A DNA stretch of 64,000 nucleotides from Planktothrix sp. FACHB-1365 (GTDB taxonomy: Bacteria; Cyanobacteriota; Cyanobacteriia; Cyanobacteriales; Microcoleaceae), in contig NZ_JACJSC010000001.1 in the NCBI RefSeq assembly GCF_014697575.1, positions 620,001 through 684,000 on the forward strand, written 5' to 3'. The translations under genes and the position numbers were made by a program. Position 1 is the stretch's first letter. The number at the start of each line of letters is the position of its first letter. The notes below the pieces were generated by a model that was not told the origin of the DNA, searched no databases, and was given only the letters and a program-made list of their open reading frames with translations. This document shows positions 55,350 through 64,000 of the stretch, piece after piece.

Positions 55350-57185
55350 GTGCAACTAAAAACTAAAATAGCTGCAAAACGGGCAACGGGTGCTTACGCA
55401 TTGATGGATAGTTTGAAACGCCATGGCGTAAAGCATATTTTTGGTTATCCAGGTGGAGCGATTTTACCCATTTATGATGAGCTCTACCGCTTTGAAGCCA
55501 CTGGAGATTTGCAACATATTCTCGTGCGTCATGAACAGGGAGCCGCCCATGCGGCGGATGGTTACGCACGAGCAACGGGTCAAGTCGGGGTGTGTTTTGG
55601 CACGTCTGGGCCAGGAGCGACGAATTTAGTCACTGGAATTGCGACAGCCCAAATGGATTCAATTCCGATGGTGGTGATCACAGGACAGGTTCCTCGTGCT
55701 GCTATTGGTACGGATGCGTTCCAAGAAACGGATATCTACGGTATCACCCTTCCAATTGTGAAGCATTCCTATGTGGTGCGTGATCCCAAGGATATGGCTC
55801 GAATTGTGGCTGAAGCGTTCCATATTGCCAGTAGTGGACGTCCTGGCCCGATATTAATTGATATTCCTAAAGATGTAGGTTTAGAAGAATTTGATTATAT
55901 TCCCGTTAACCCTGGAGAAGTCACCTTACCCGGATATCGGCCAACGGTCAAAGGCAATACTCGCCAAATTAATCAAGCGATTAAATTAATTCGCCAAGCA
56001 GAAAGACCGTTGTTATATGTGGGGGGAGGCGCGATTTCTGCTGGAGCCCACTCTGAAATTAAAGAGTTAGCAGAACTGTTTAACCTACCTGTGACGACAA
56101 CTCTCATGGGTAAGGGGTCGTTTGATGAAAGCCATCCCCTATCGGTGGGAATGTTGGGAATGCACGGCACCGCCTATGCAAATTTTGCGGTGACGGAATG
56201 CGATTTATTAATTGCCGTTGGTGCTCGTTTTGATGACCGAGTGACAGGGAAACTAGATGAATTTGCCTCCCGTGCTAAGGTGATTCATATTGATATTGAT
56301 CCGGCGGAAGTTGGGAAAAACCGCGCCCCTGATGTTCCCATTGTTGGGGATGTTAGACAGGTGTTAGTGGATTTATTGCGTCGATGTCATGAAACCGGCG
56401 GTGGGACGGAAGCTAGCCAAACGGCGGAATGGTTACAACGCATTCAACGCTGGCGAGAAGATTATCCCCTGGTTATCCCCAACTACGAGGATTCTCTTTC
56501 CCCCCAAGAGGTAATCGATACTTTGGGGAAAATGGCTCCGAATGCCTACTACACAACGGATGTGGGACAGCACCAAATGTGGGCGGCTCAATTCCTGAAA
56601 AATGGCCCCCGTCAGTGGATTTCTAGCGCTGGTTTAGGAACGATGGGTTATGGAATGCCCGCAGCCATGGGAGCAAAAACCGCCCTACCCAATGAAGAAG
56701 TGATTTGTGTGGCTGGGGATGCCAGTATTCAGATGAATATTCAGGAGTTGGGAACCCTGGGTCAATATGGCATTAATGTGAAAACCGTGATTGTCAATAA
56801 TGGTTGGCAAGGCATGGTACGTCAGTGGCAAGAAACCTTCTATGGCGAGCGCTATTCTTCTTCTAATATGCAGCCTGGAATGCCTGATTTTGTGATGTTA
56901 GCGCAGGCTTACGGGGTGAAGGGAATAAAAGTGACTCGCCGGGAGGAACTCAAAGAGGCTATTGCAGAAATGTTGGCTTATGATGGCCCGGTATTAATGG
57001 ATGTGCAGGTGAAACGGGATGAAAACTGTTATCCGATGGTAGCACCGGGTAAGAGCAATGCTCAAATGATCGGTTTACCCGAACGGACAAAACTCGAAAC
57101 CATTGAGTTAGTATATTGCAGCAATTGTGGCGCGAAAAATGTAGCCAGCAATCATTTCTGTCCTGAGTGTGGAACTAAACTTTAA
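55350..57185 (+). CDS. ilvB: Acetolactate synthase large subunit with zinc-ribbon tail
   Basis: A 611-residue ThDP enzyme that condenses pyruvate units to acetolactate, or with 2-oxobutyrate to acetohydroxybutyrate, for branched-chain amino acids. It has [18 protein letters not shown] near 60 with the catalytic Glu, [15 protein letters not shown] near 88, a middle FAD-binding part and [20 protein letters not shown] near 453 for ThDP-Mg. Length to the usual end is about 575. The last 25 residues add a CX2C-X10-CX2C zinc ribbon (Cys590, 593, 604, 607). The GTG start is preceded by GAGGA. The small subunit gene ilvH is not in the window. Confidence 0.94.
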   Translation: MQLKTKIAAKRATGAYALMDSLKRHGVKHIFGYPGGAILPIYDELYRFEATGDLQHILVRHEQGAAHAADGYARATGQVGVCFGTSGPGATNLVTGIATAQMDSIPMVVITGQVPRAAIGTDAFQETDIYGITLPIVKHSYVVRDPKDMARIVAEAFHIASSGRPGPILIDIPKDVGLEEFDYIPVNPGEVTLPGYRPTVKGNTRQINQAIKLIRQAERPLLYVGGGAISAGAHSEIKELAELFNLPVTTTLMGKGSFDESHPLSVGMLGMHGTAYANFAVTECDLLIAVGARFDDRVTGKLDEFASRAKVIHIDIDPAEVGKNRAPDVPIVGDVRQVLVDLLRRCHETGGGTEASQTAEWLQRIQRWREDYPLVIPNYEDSLSPQEVIDTLGKMAPNAYYTTDVGQHQMWAAQFLKNGPRQWISSAGLGTMGYGMPAAMGAKTALPNEEVICVAGDASIQMNIQELGTLGQYGINVKTVIVNNGWQGMVRQWQETFYGERYSSSNMQPGMPDFVMLAQAYGVKGIKVTRREELKEAIAEMLAYDGPVLMDVQVKRDENCYPMVAPGKSNAQMIGLPERTKLETIELVYCSNCGAKNVASNHFCPECGTKL

Positions 57186-57207
57186 TTCACGTTATTAACA
57201 GGATTAG

Positions 57208-57233
57208 CAACCCCAATATGGGGTTGTTTTTTT
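57208..57233 (+). terminator. Intrinsic terminator after ilvB
   Basis: CAACCCCA and TGGGGTTG form an 8-bp stem around ATA, followed by seven T. It lies 23 bases after the ilvB stop. Confidence 0.9.
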
Positions 57234-57264
57234 GTTGATATAAGGTATTGCTATTGTTGAACGA

Positions 57265-57415
57265 TAGCAAGTCTAAATGGATTGTATATACAATCCTAAT
57301 TAGGGCTGATTATTAATCCTAAAAAATGGACACAAATCAGTAGGGGCGAGGCGCGCCTCGCCCCAGGAGATGAATTGGATTTTAAGTCATTTATACAACT
57401 GATTTAGACTTGCTA
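57265..57415. mobile_element. MITE-like element with 14-bp terminal inverted repeats
   Basis: TAGCAAGTCTAAAT at the left end and its exact reverse complement at the right end bound 151 bases without coding capacity. Inside are a 16-bp perfect palindrome (57280-57295) and a 22-bp perfect GC-rich palindrome (57343-57364, half-site GGGGCGAGGCG). Together these have the form of a non-autonomous miniature element. No transposase in the window matches these ends. Confidence 0.6.
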
Positions 57416-57495
57416 TAGTGATTGAAATAGCCTATTCCTGAACCTTAAGGGGGAACTATTTTTCCCTTTATTTCCTATTCCCTATTCCTTTTATT

Positions 57496-59409
57496 ATGTC
57501 TGAATTTCCTATTTCTGTTAATTTATATGTGGCTTCTAGTGAAGAAATTGTTGAGAATTTAATACCTTTTTTTGCTCGGCTTGATGATGATCAAGTTCAG
57601 AAAGCGATCGCTCATTTCTTTGTTAAATTTCAGCAAAAACCGGGATTAGGTGCGGTTGTTTATCAGAAATTAGCTGCTTACTATTACCAACAAAATCAAG
57701 TTGATTTAGCCATTAATCTGTATCAGTATTCTATTCAATTAAATCCTAAATTTGAACTCGCTTATTATGAACTTGGAAATATTTTTGCTCAATTTCAACA
57801 ATGGGAAAAGGCTATAAATACTTATAATAAAATTTTAGAATTTAAACCCAATGCAGGTCATATTGATGAAAGAATTGCAGAGGTTTATTATCAACAAGAA
57901 AACTGGGAACAAGCTCGATTTTATTATCAAAAAGCCGTTAAATCTCAGCCGAATCTTTGGCTTTCATTTTATAAACTCGGTGAAATTTATTTTCGTCAGC
58001 AAGATTGGTTAGAAGCGATCGCCACTTACCAAGTTTCAATTTACCACAAATCAGACTTTCCTTGGTCATATTTTCGTTTAGGGGAATGTTTCGCAGGAGT
58101 AGAAAATTGGCAAGCATCAGCCCAAACTTATGAAAAAGCAATTGAATTATTACCAGATTTTTATTGGGGTTATCAAGCCTTGGGTCAAATTTATTTAAAA
58201 TTAGAAGCTTGGGAAAAAGCGGTTAATCTGTACCAGCGTGCTAGTCGGTTAGAATCAGATTATTATTGCTGTTATAAAGATTTAGCTTATGCTTATCTGA
58301 GGTTAGGAGAATGGGAAAAAGCGTTAAAAAATTATCAGAAAGCAGTTGAACTGAAAATAGAACTCTCTCCCCAAGATCAACACTGGAAAGATCTTTTAAG
58401 CCAACTCAAAGATCAGCCTATTGAATTCAGCACTACTATTGATCATCCTAAAAGTATTAAAGTATTTCTTCCCTTTCCCATTAGTTCACCCTTGTTTAGT
58501 CCTGATAGTTATTTCGTGATTAAACAATTGCAAAAAAATGATATTGAATTTACCTCTAACCCAGATCAGGCAGATTTAATTATTGCTGAAAATTTGAAGA
58601 TTTTGGAACTTTTTAGTTATAAATATAAAAAACATAAACGATATCTTTTGTATACGGAAGAACCTCGTTTTGATATCAATTTTTCTCAGCAAATCTCTTT
58701 AAATAACATTAATATCCAGATTATGAATATCTATACTCAGGATGTTTTTATCAATAACTATACTTGTTGTATTTGGCATAAAAGAGTAGATGCTGTTAAT
58801 CAATCTTTATCTTTATTAAAAGACACTCATTTTAATCGTAAAAAAGATAAAAAAGTTGTAACATTAACGACGAAAAAGCAGAATTCTAGCTTATTGAGAG
58901 ACGGAAATAATATAGATTTGAATGGGTTACGCTGTGAAATTGCCTTAATAGGGTATTATTTAGGAAAAGTTGATATCTATGGTCAAGGTTGGGAGAAAGG
59001 TGTGTCTTTAGAAGATTCTAGGGAGGGAGATTGGACAATCAGAAAATTGGAAATTTTACAAGATTATCATTTTAATCTGTGTTTTGAGAATACCATTGCT
59101 CCCTATTATTGTACAGAGAAAATTTGGGATGGGATTATTGCAGGGTGTTTACCGATTTATTATGGAGGAGAACATTCAACGATTTATGAAGACTTCCCAC
59201 CGAATAGCTTTATTGATTATTGTCAGTTTAACAGTCCCATAGAACTCTTTAACTATATTGATCAGATGGAATGGTCAGAATATCAGCACAGGATGAATTT
59301 ATGTATTGACACGTTTAACAAAATGGCTAAAATAATGAAAGAAAATCAATATTTTATCCCAAACCGCACAGATTGTTTAATTAAAAGAATTATCGCGATG
59401 TTTGCTTAA
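57496..59409 (+). CDS. TPR-GT10 (fucosyltransferase-family) protein
   Basis: A 637-residue fusion. Residues about 55-285 hold seven tetratricopeptide repeats, each with the usual W, LG, Y and A positions. Residues about 310-637 form a GT10-like domain: YLLYTEEPRFDINF near 380, LRDGNNIDLNG near 470 and the family core FNLCFENTIAPYYCTEKIWD near 520, then AGCLPIYYGGEHSTIYEDFP. GT10 enzymes move fucose or a related deoxysugar from GDP. The acceptor is unknown. TPRs may dock a protein or glycan. The next gene is a diverged copy with five TPRs. No GDP-fucose genes lie in the window. Confidence 0.75.
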   Translation: MSEFPISVNLYVASSEEIVENLIPFFARLDDDQVQKAIAHFFVKFQQKPGLGAVVYQKLAAYYYQQNQVDLAINLYQYSIQLNPKFELAYYELGNIFAQFQQWEKAINTYNKILEFKPNAGHIDERIAEVYYQQENWEQARFYYQKAVKSQPNLWLSFYKLGEIYFRQQDWLEAIATYQVSIYHKSDFPWSYFRLGECFAGVENWQASAQTYEKAIELLPDFYWGYQALGQIYLKLEAWEKAVNLYQRASRLESDYYCCYKDLAYAYLRLGEWEKALKNYQKAVELKIELSPQDQHWKDLLSQLKDQPIEFSTTIDHPKSIKVFLPFPISSPLFSPDSYFVIKQLQKNDIEFTSNPDQADLIIAENLKILELFSYKYKKHKRYLLYTEEPRFDINFSQQISLNNINIQIMNIYTQDVFINNYTCCIWHKRVDAVNQSLSLLKDTHFNRKKDKKVVTLTTKKQNSSLLRDGNNIDLNGLRCEIALIGYYLGKVDIYGQGWEKGVSLEDSREGDWTIRKLEILQDYHFNLCFENTIAPYYCTEKIWDGIIAGCLPIYYGGEHSTIYEDFPPNSFIDYCQFNSPIELFNYIDQMEWSEYQHRMNLCIDTFNKMAKIMKENQYFIPNRTDCLIKRIIAMFA

Positions 59410-59448
59410 AAAATTCTTAAAACCTATCAACAGTAAGGGGAACAATTT

Positions 59449-61044
59449 ATGGATAATCATTCGATGCTGGAAACCTATATTAATCTGGGTCAGCAATATT
59501 ATCAACAGAAGAATTGGCAAGAAGCTCTGATCAATTATCAAAAAGCGATTGAAATTCAACCAAACACCCCTTTGATTCATTATCAAATTGGAGAGATTTA
59601 TTGGAATTTGGAAGAATGGGAAAATGCGATCGCAGCTTTTCAACAGGAAATAACCCTTAATCCTAATTTTCCTGGGTCATATTTTTTTATGGCAAATAGT
59701 TTGATGCAATTAAGATTATGGAAACCTGCTATTGAGGCTTATTTAAAAGCTTTACAATTACAACCGGATTTTGTCTGGAGTTACTATGGTTTGGGTTATG
59801 CTTATTTCCAAGATCATCAATGGGAAAATGCGATCGCAAATTATTTAAAAACAATTGAATTAAAACCAGATTTAATTGATAGTTATCAAAACTTAGGTTA
59901 TTCTTGCATTAAATTGGGTCGCTGGAATCAAGCTTTAGAATATTATAACCAATTATTAACCTTTGAAGGAGCAGTTCTTTTTCCTCCCCATAACTATTTG
60001 CGAGAAATGTTAATCCAAGGGAAAACAGTTCAACTCTTAGATAACCCTAAACGTCCAGACTCAAAAATTATTAAAATTTTCCAAGCTGACCCCGGTTTAT
60101 ATAGTATGATTAATCAGCAATCTTCTGGTTATCAAAAACAAGTCTTTTCTGGTCTTAAAGATCAAGGAATTGAGGTGACAGAAGATCTCAGGGAAGCAGA
60201 TATTATTATTTCTCAATATTTTGTCGTTTTAGAAAGTTTTGCTCGTCAATATGGTCAGATCAAAAAATACCTTTTATATACGGAAGAACCTCGGTTTGAT
60301 CTAAACTTTGAGAATAAAGTTAATGTAGAGGGTGTAGATATCCATATTATGAATATTTACACGGGGGATGTATTTTTAAATAATTATAGTTTATGTATTT
60401 GGCGGAGTAATGTGTTTAGCAAACCCTTAAACCCAATAATTGAGGATGATTTTTTGCGACCGCAAGACAAAAAAATTGTGGCGTTGATGTCAAAACATCC
60501 GGTTGCTGGCTTTACGACTTTAGTTCGGGATGGAAATAGTATTGATTTGTATGAAATCCGAAATCACATTGCTTTAGAAGGTCATCGTTTAGGGAAAGTG
60601 GATATTTATGGAAAAGGTTGGGAAGCGGGAGTAACCATCGAAGACTCTAGGGATGGAGACTGGACAAATCGCAAGTTTGAAATTCTCCAAGATTATCATT
60701 TTAATCTGTGTTTTGAAAATACCATAGCTCCCCATTATTGTACAGAAAAAATTTGGGATGCGATTATTGGTGGCTGTTTACCGATTTATTACGGTGGACA
60801 GAACTCAACAATTTATGAGGATTTTCCCCAAAATAGTTTTTTAGACTATTGTGAGTTTAATCATCCTCAAGAGTTATTCCAATATATTGAAAAAATGACA
60901 TTTTCAGAATATCGAGAACGGTTGAATTTGTGTATTGAGACGTTTAATCAAGTCGAGAAAACCTTAAAAAACAATAATTTTTATATTCTGAAACGGACGG
61001 ATAATTTAGCGAGAAAAATTAGAAGTATTGTTTGTGTTCTATAA
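59449..61044 (+). CDS. TPR-GT10 protein, paralogue of the upstream gene
   Basis: A 531-residue protein with five TPRs (residues about 5-175) and a GT10-like domain (about 205-531). The core FNLCFENTIAPHYCTEKIWD and GGCLPIYYGGQNSTIYEDFP almost repeat those of the upstream gene, while the TPR parts differ in number and sequence. A tandem duplication is the simplest origin; it kept the catalytic end and let the TPR end drift. Different TPRs may give different acceptors. It lies 39 bases after its twin, with AAGGGG before the ATG. Its last 26 bases overlap the convergent rsmE gene. Confidence 0.75.
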   Translation: MDNHSMLETYINLGQQYYQQKNWQEALINYQKAIEIQPNTPLIHYQIGEIYWNLEEWENAIAAFQQEITLNPNFPGSYFFMANSLMQLRLWKPAIEAYLKALQLQPDFVWSYYGLGYAYFQDHQWENAIANYLKTIELKPDLIDSYQNLGYSCIKLGRWNQALEYYNQLLTFEGAVLFPPHNYLREMLIQGKTVQLLDNPKRPDSKIIKIFQADPGLYSMINQQSSGYQKQVFSGLKDQGIEVTEDLREADIIISQYFVVLESFARQYGQIKKYLLYTEEPRFDLNFENKVNVEGVDIHIMNIYTGDVFLNNYSLCIWRSNVFSKPLNPIIEDDFLRPQDKKIVALMSKHPVAGFTTLVRDGNSIDLYEIRNHIALEGHRLGKVDIYGKGWEAGVTIEDSRDGDWTNRKFEILQDYHFNLCFENTIAPHYCTEKIWDAIIGGCLPIYYGGQNSTIYEDFPQNSFLDYCEFNHPQELFQYIEKMTFSEYRERLNLCIETFNQVEKTLKNNNFYILKRTDNLARKIRSIVCVL

Positions 61045-61792
61045 TACCCATAATCTGAGATACTGCTACAATGGGCGCTGTAACGGCTCTTAATATGCGT
61101 TTTCCCAAGGAAATCGGTTGAAATCCAATAGCGATCGCTGCTTGAATTTCCTCTTCTGTCCACCCCCCTTCCGGCCCCGTAGCAATCATAATTTTATCGG
61201 GTATTTTATCAGCTATAATTGACATTAATTCTAACATAAAAGGTTGATAATTTCCTCGACCTTCACAAATATATTGAACAGAAGATTGAGTGTTACTCCT
61301 AAAGGTTGATAGGGTTAATAATCCTTGTGGAAACGAAACCGGATCAAGAATTTTGGGAATAATTTGACGTTCCGATTGTTCTGCGGCTTCTGTGGCAATT
61401 CTGCGCCACCGTTCTACCTTTTGAGGGCTAGGTTTTAAGATTGTTCTTTTACTAATAACTGGGATAAATTGTGTTACACCTAATTCCGTACAACAGCGCA
61501 CAATTTCCTCAAATCCATCTCCTTTCGGTAAGGCTATAATTAATATAATTTCAACAGGTAATTCGGTTTTTATTGAGACAGTTTCGATTAATTTAGCTTG
61601 GGGAGAAACAGAAGGTAAATTAACCATTAATTCTGCTATCCACCATTGACCTTGACCTTCAATAATAATAAAGCGATCGCCCTGTTTCAACCGTAACACT
61701 CGACCTAAATAATGCTGTTGTTCAGCCGTTAAAATTAAGTGTTCGTCTTGAATTTGTTCAGGAGCGATCGCAATGCGTTGAAGTTGAACCAT
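61019..61792 (-). CDS. rsmE: 16S rRNA m3U1498 methyltransferase
   Basis: A 257-residue SPOUT-class enzyme that methylates N3 of U1498 in the small subunit rRNA. It begins VQLQRIAIAPEQIQDEHL, with the PUA-like part LTAEQQHYLGRVLRLKQGD, then ALPKGDGFEEIVRCCTELGV near 95 and KRTILKPSPQKVERWR near 123. The knot has ATGPEGGWTEEE near 208 and ISLGKRILRAVTAPI near 230. Family motifs are complete. It is convergent with, and overlaps by 26 bases, the second TPR-GT10 gene, and stands 64 bases after sir on the same strand. Confidence 0.92.
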   Translation of the reverse strand: MVQLQRIAIAPEQIQDEHLILTAEQQHYLGRVLRLKQGDRFIIIEGQGQWWIAELMVNLPSVSPQAKLIETVSIKTELPVEIILIIALPKGDGFEEIVRCCTELGVTQFIPVISKRTILKPSPQKVERWRRIATEAAEQSERQIIPKILDPVSFPQGLLTLSTFRSNTQSSVQYICEGRGNYQPFMLELMSIIADKIPDKIMIATGPEGGWTEEEIQAAIAIGFQPISLGKRILRAVTAPIVAVSQIMGIIEHKQYF

Positions 61793-61856
61793 AGGAAATA
61801 AAGGATGAAAGACTCGGTTAGATACTCTAACCTAAAATCCTCCCTGTTCAACCTAA

Positions 61857-63851
61857 CTACTGGACTTTCAGTTTTTCTAAATATTCTTCAATTGCTTGAG
61901 TGGCTAACTCAACCACTGGTTTCCCCAATCGTTTAGATTCAGCTTTTAACTGATTATAAATGGAATCTCGAACGCTAACCCGATGTCGGATTTTGCTCGT
62001 ATCTAGGGGAGCATCAGAATCGCTAATCTCTGGTAGGGTCTGGCTACCCGTAAAAACGGGCGCTTCTTGAGTTTCAATGTTCATTGAGACAGTCGTTGAG
62101 TAAGAGGTTATAAACTTGCGAAGCGCATCAAAGCCGACACGATAGCAAAAATCTCCAAAACCCTCTTCTGGTTTCCGATCCTGTTTAAAATAAACGAAGA
62201 TGGGAGTCAGAAACGTTTCGAGATCGTGAATCGATAAGCGATCCACAAAAGCTTCAGCCAATCGTGTTTGATTCGGAGAACCCCCTAACCAAATTTGATA
62301 GGTATCAGGAGCACTCCCAACAAAGCCTAACTCCGCCATGTAGGGTCGAGCACAACCATTAGGGCATCCTGTCATCCGAATGACAAAATGCTCTTGTTGC
62401 AAACCCACATTGTCCAACAATACCCGAATCCGTCCCAATACACTAGGGATAATCCGTTCTGATTCTGTCATCGCCAATCCGCAGGTCGGTAACGCCGGAC
62501 ACGCCATCGAATAGCGTTCTAGGGGATCAATTTCCGTTTCGGTTTTAATCCCATGTTCTTTGAGGAGGGTTTGAATCTTAGGTTGAACCTCTGGGGAAAT
62601 TTCATACAGAATCACATTTTGACTCGCCGTGACTAACATCGGCACATCAAACTGTTCTACAATTTGGCGTAAAACCGTTTTCAGGCGGAAATTTCCTTCA
62701 TCTTTAATCCGACCATTATCAACAGAAATTCCTACAAATAATTGACCATCTCCTTGTTCATGCCATCCTAAATAATCTTCATAGTTCCAAGCAGGTAAAG
62801 GTTTAAACGGTTGAAAGGATTTTCCGAAATATTCTTCAGCTTTTTCACGGAATTGATCCACACCCCAATCATGAATTAAATATTTCATTCTGGCGTGACG
62901 TCGGTTGGTGCGATCGCCATAATCCCGTTGAGTCGCAACAATGGCTTTCACCGCATCATAAATATCCGCTTTATCCACATAGCCAATTTCATCAGCCATA
63001 CGGGCAAAGGTTTCTTCTTTATTATGAGTCCGTCCTAAACCTCCCCCGACTAAAATATTAAACCCTTCCAACTCTCCGGCGGCATTAGTAATGACAACTA
63101 AACCCAAATCTTGAGTATAGATATCCAGAGAATTATCCCCTGGAACCGTCACCGCACATTTAAACTTGCGGGGCATATAATAAGTGCCATAAATGGGTTC
63201 TGGGGAGTCCGTATAATTCGTACCATTTGTATTCCGAAGACGAGCGACTTTTACCTCTGGATCTTCTTCTGCGGTAATAAATTTTTCCCCATCTAACCAG
63301 ATTTCATAATAGGCTCCTGTTTGGGGAGTTAACAGATCAGCAATATTATTGGCATAAGTCCGGGCATATTCATACTCAGGACGATTTTTATAAGGTGCTG
63401 GAGGTGCTAAAACGTTGCGGTTAATATCTCCACAAGCCCCTAAAGTTGACCCCATATTATTAATAATAGAAGCCAAAACTGTTTTAAGATTTTTCTTTAA
63501 AACTCCGTGTAATTGGAACCCTTGACGAGTCGTAGCCCGAATTGTATGGTTTCCATATTCATCAGATAAGCGATCCAAAGTTAAATACAATTGAGGGGGA
63601 ATAAAGCCCCCAGGACTGCGGGTTCGCAGCATCATTCCATAGTCTTTTTCCTGTCCTTTAACTCGATTATCTCGGTTATCTTGTTGATAAGAGCCGTGAA
63701 ATTTGAGAATTTGAATTGCATCCTCCGAGAAGTAGTTCAAATCATTCAACAGTTCTGTGGCGAGGGGTTCCCGCAAGAAATTGCTGCGTTCTTTAAGCCC
63801 TTCAACTTTCGAGGGTTTATTAACCTTGGGAGGTGTTGCGGATAGAGTCAT
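61857..63851 (-). CDS. sir: Ferredoxin-dependent sulfite reductase
   Basis: A 664-residue assimilatory enzyme that reduces sulfite to sulfide with six electrons from ferredoxin, using siroheme and a 4Fe-4S cluster. It has [20 protein letters not shown] near 71, [11 protein letters not shown] near 106, [19 protein letters not shown] near 268 and the cluster cysteines in [13 protein letters not shown] near 447 and [16 protein letters not shown] near 490. The last 45 residues ([20 protein letters not shown] and on) look like a ribbon-helix-helix-type helix pair and lie beyond the catalytic core. The ATG at 63849-63851 gives a normal N-terminus. Confidence 0.95.
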   Translation of the reverse strand: MTLSATPPKVNKPSKVEGLKERSNFLREPLATELLNDLNYFSEDAIQILKFHGSYQQDNRDNRVKGQEKDYGMMLRTRSPGGFIPPQLYLTLDRLSDEYGNHTIRATTRQGFQLHGVLKKNLKTVLASIINNMGSTLGACGDINRNVLAPPAPYKNRPEYEYARTYANNIADLLTPQTGAYYEIWLDGEKFITAEEDPEVKVARLRNTNGTNYTDSPEPIYGTYYMPRKFKCAVTVPGDNSLDIYTQDLGLVVITNAAGELEGFNILVGGGLGRTHNKEETFARMADEIGYVDKADIYDAVKAIVATQRDYGDRTNRRHARMKYLIHDWGVDQFREKAEEYFGKSFQPFKPLPAWNYEDYLGWHEQGDGQLFVGISVDNGRIKDEGNFRLKTVLRQIVEQFDVPMLVTASQNVILYEISPEVQPKIQTLLKEHGIKTETEIDPLERYSMACPALPTCGLAMTESERIIPSVLGRIRVLLDNVGLQQEHFVIRMTGCPNGCARPYMAELGFVGSAPDTYQIWLGGSPNQTRLAEAFVDRLSIHDLETFLTPIFVYFKQDRKPEEGFGDFCYRVGFDALRKFITSYSTTVSMNIETQEAPVFTGSQTLPEISDSDAPLDTSKIRHRVSVRDSIYNQLKAESKRLGKPVVELATQAIEEYLEKLKVQ

Positions 63852-64000
63852 GAGCTTCTGATACCTTTTTCAATAAAAAACCATAAGGGTTCAGCCTTTT
63901 ACTCCCTGGGGAGTCATAGTTCAACCCGATTGTTTTCAATCCCCTGTAATTCGGTCGGAATTATCGGTATTAATTTTGATCGTAACATGGGGGTAGTCAC
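63852..64000. other. Upstream region of sir
   Basis: About 149 bases to the window edge. It holds a 6-bp inverted repeat ACTCCC-TG-GGGAGT near 63901-63914. No NtcA box or other known operator is recognised in the part that is visible. Confidence 0.3.

Overview
This window looks like chromosome of a low-GC, filamentous, non-heterocystous cyanobacterium of the Planktothrix/Oscillatoria kind. That placement is inference. It rests on many HIP1 octamers (GCGATCGC), a ferredoxin-type sulfite reductase, a GlnB with Ser49 and Tyr51 behind an NtcA box, hps-type (hormogonium polysaccharide) genes, RTX proteins with a cyanobacterial type I exporter, and heptanucleotide tandem repeats in the spacers. No rRNA, tRNA, CRISPR array or prophage was seen.

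Region by region. 1-10.7 kb: end of a Wzt-like ABC ATPase, then a 2115-residue fusion protein (sulfotransferase-like, coiled coil, two beta domains, two GT2, one GT4, methyltransferase), a free methyltransferase, a sulfotransferase-methyltransferase fusion and a GT4 enzyme. 10.7-13.5 kb: a 772-base gene-free, structured stretch leading to an RTX protein with no signal peptide. 13.6-19.1 kb: three more glycosyl-transfer proteins. 19.4-25.2 kb: a type I secretion set (parvulin isomerase, cNMP-binding ABC exporter with a degenerate C39 domain, HlyD adaptor). 25.4-32.7 kb: a membrane protein, dTDP-rhamnose genes rfbC-rfbD-rfbA, a GT2, a Uma2 nuclease and a GT4. 32.8-36.3 kb: a second RTX protein, a CAP-domain protein, a LuxR-type HTH protein and an orphan ParD-like antitoxin. 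36.6-42.6 kb: two polytopic membrane proteins and an FAD oxidoreductase-GtrA fusion. 42.9-48.5 kb: glmM and an hpsL-hpsN-hpsO-like trio. 48.5-49.4 kb: a RAYT transposase bracketed by two REP pairs. 49.5-57.2 kb: housekeeping genes (accA, SDR, folE, phosphohexomutase, rdgB, glnB, ilvB). 57.5-61.0 kb: two tandem TPR-GT10 proteins. 61.0-63.9 kb: rsmE and sir.

How it fits together. Most of the first 48 kb is cell-surface chemistry: sugar nucleotide supply (rfbACD, glmM, a second phosphohexomutase), glycosyltransferases of GT2, GT4 and GT10 type, sulfation and methylation, polytopic membrane enzymes, and a Wzt-type chain-length or export function. The type I exporter is a plausible route for the RTX proteins, and perhaps for the CAP protein, out of the cell.

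The most unusual structure lies in three things. One is the domain fusions. The second is a GW-containing beta domain seen in three separate surface-chemistry proteins. The third is the mobile palindromes and 7-bp repeats that fill the spacers; one 28-bp perfect palindrome sits inside a glycosyltransferase reading frame.
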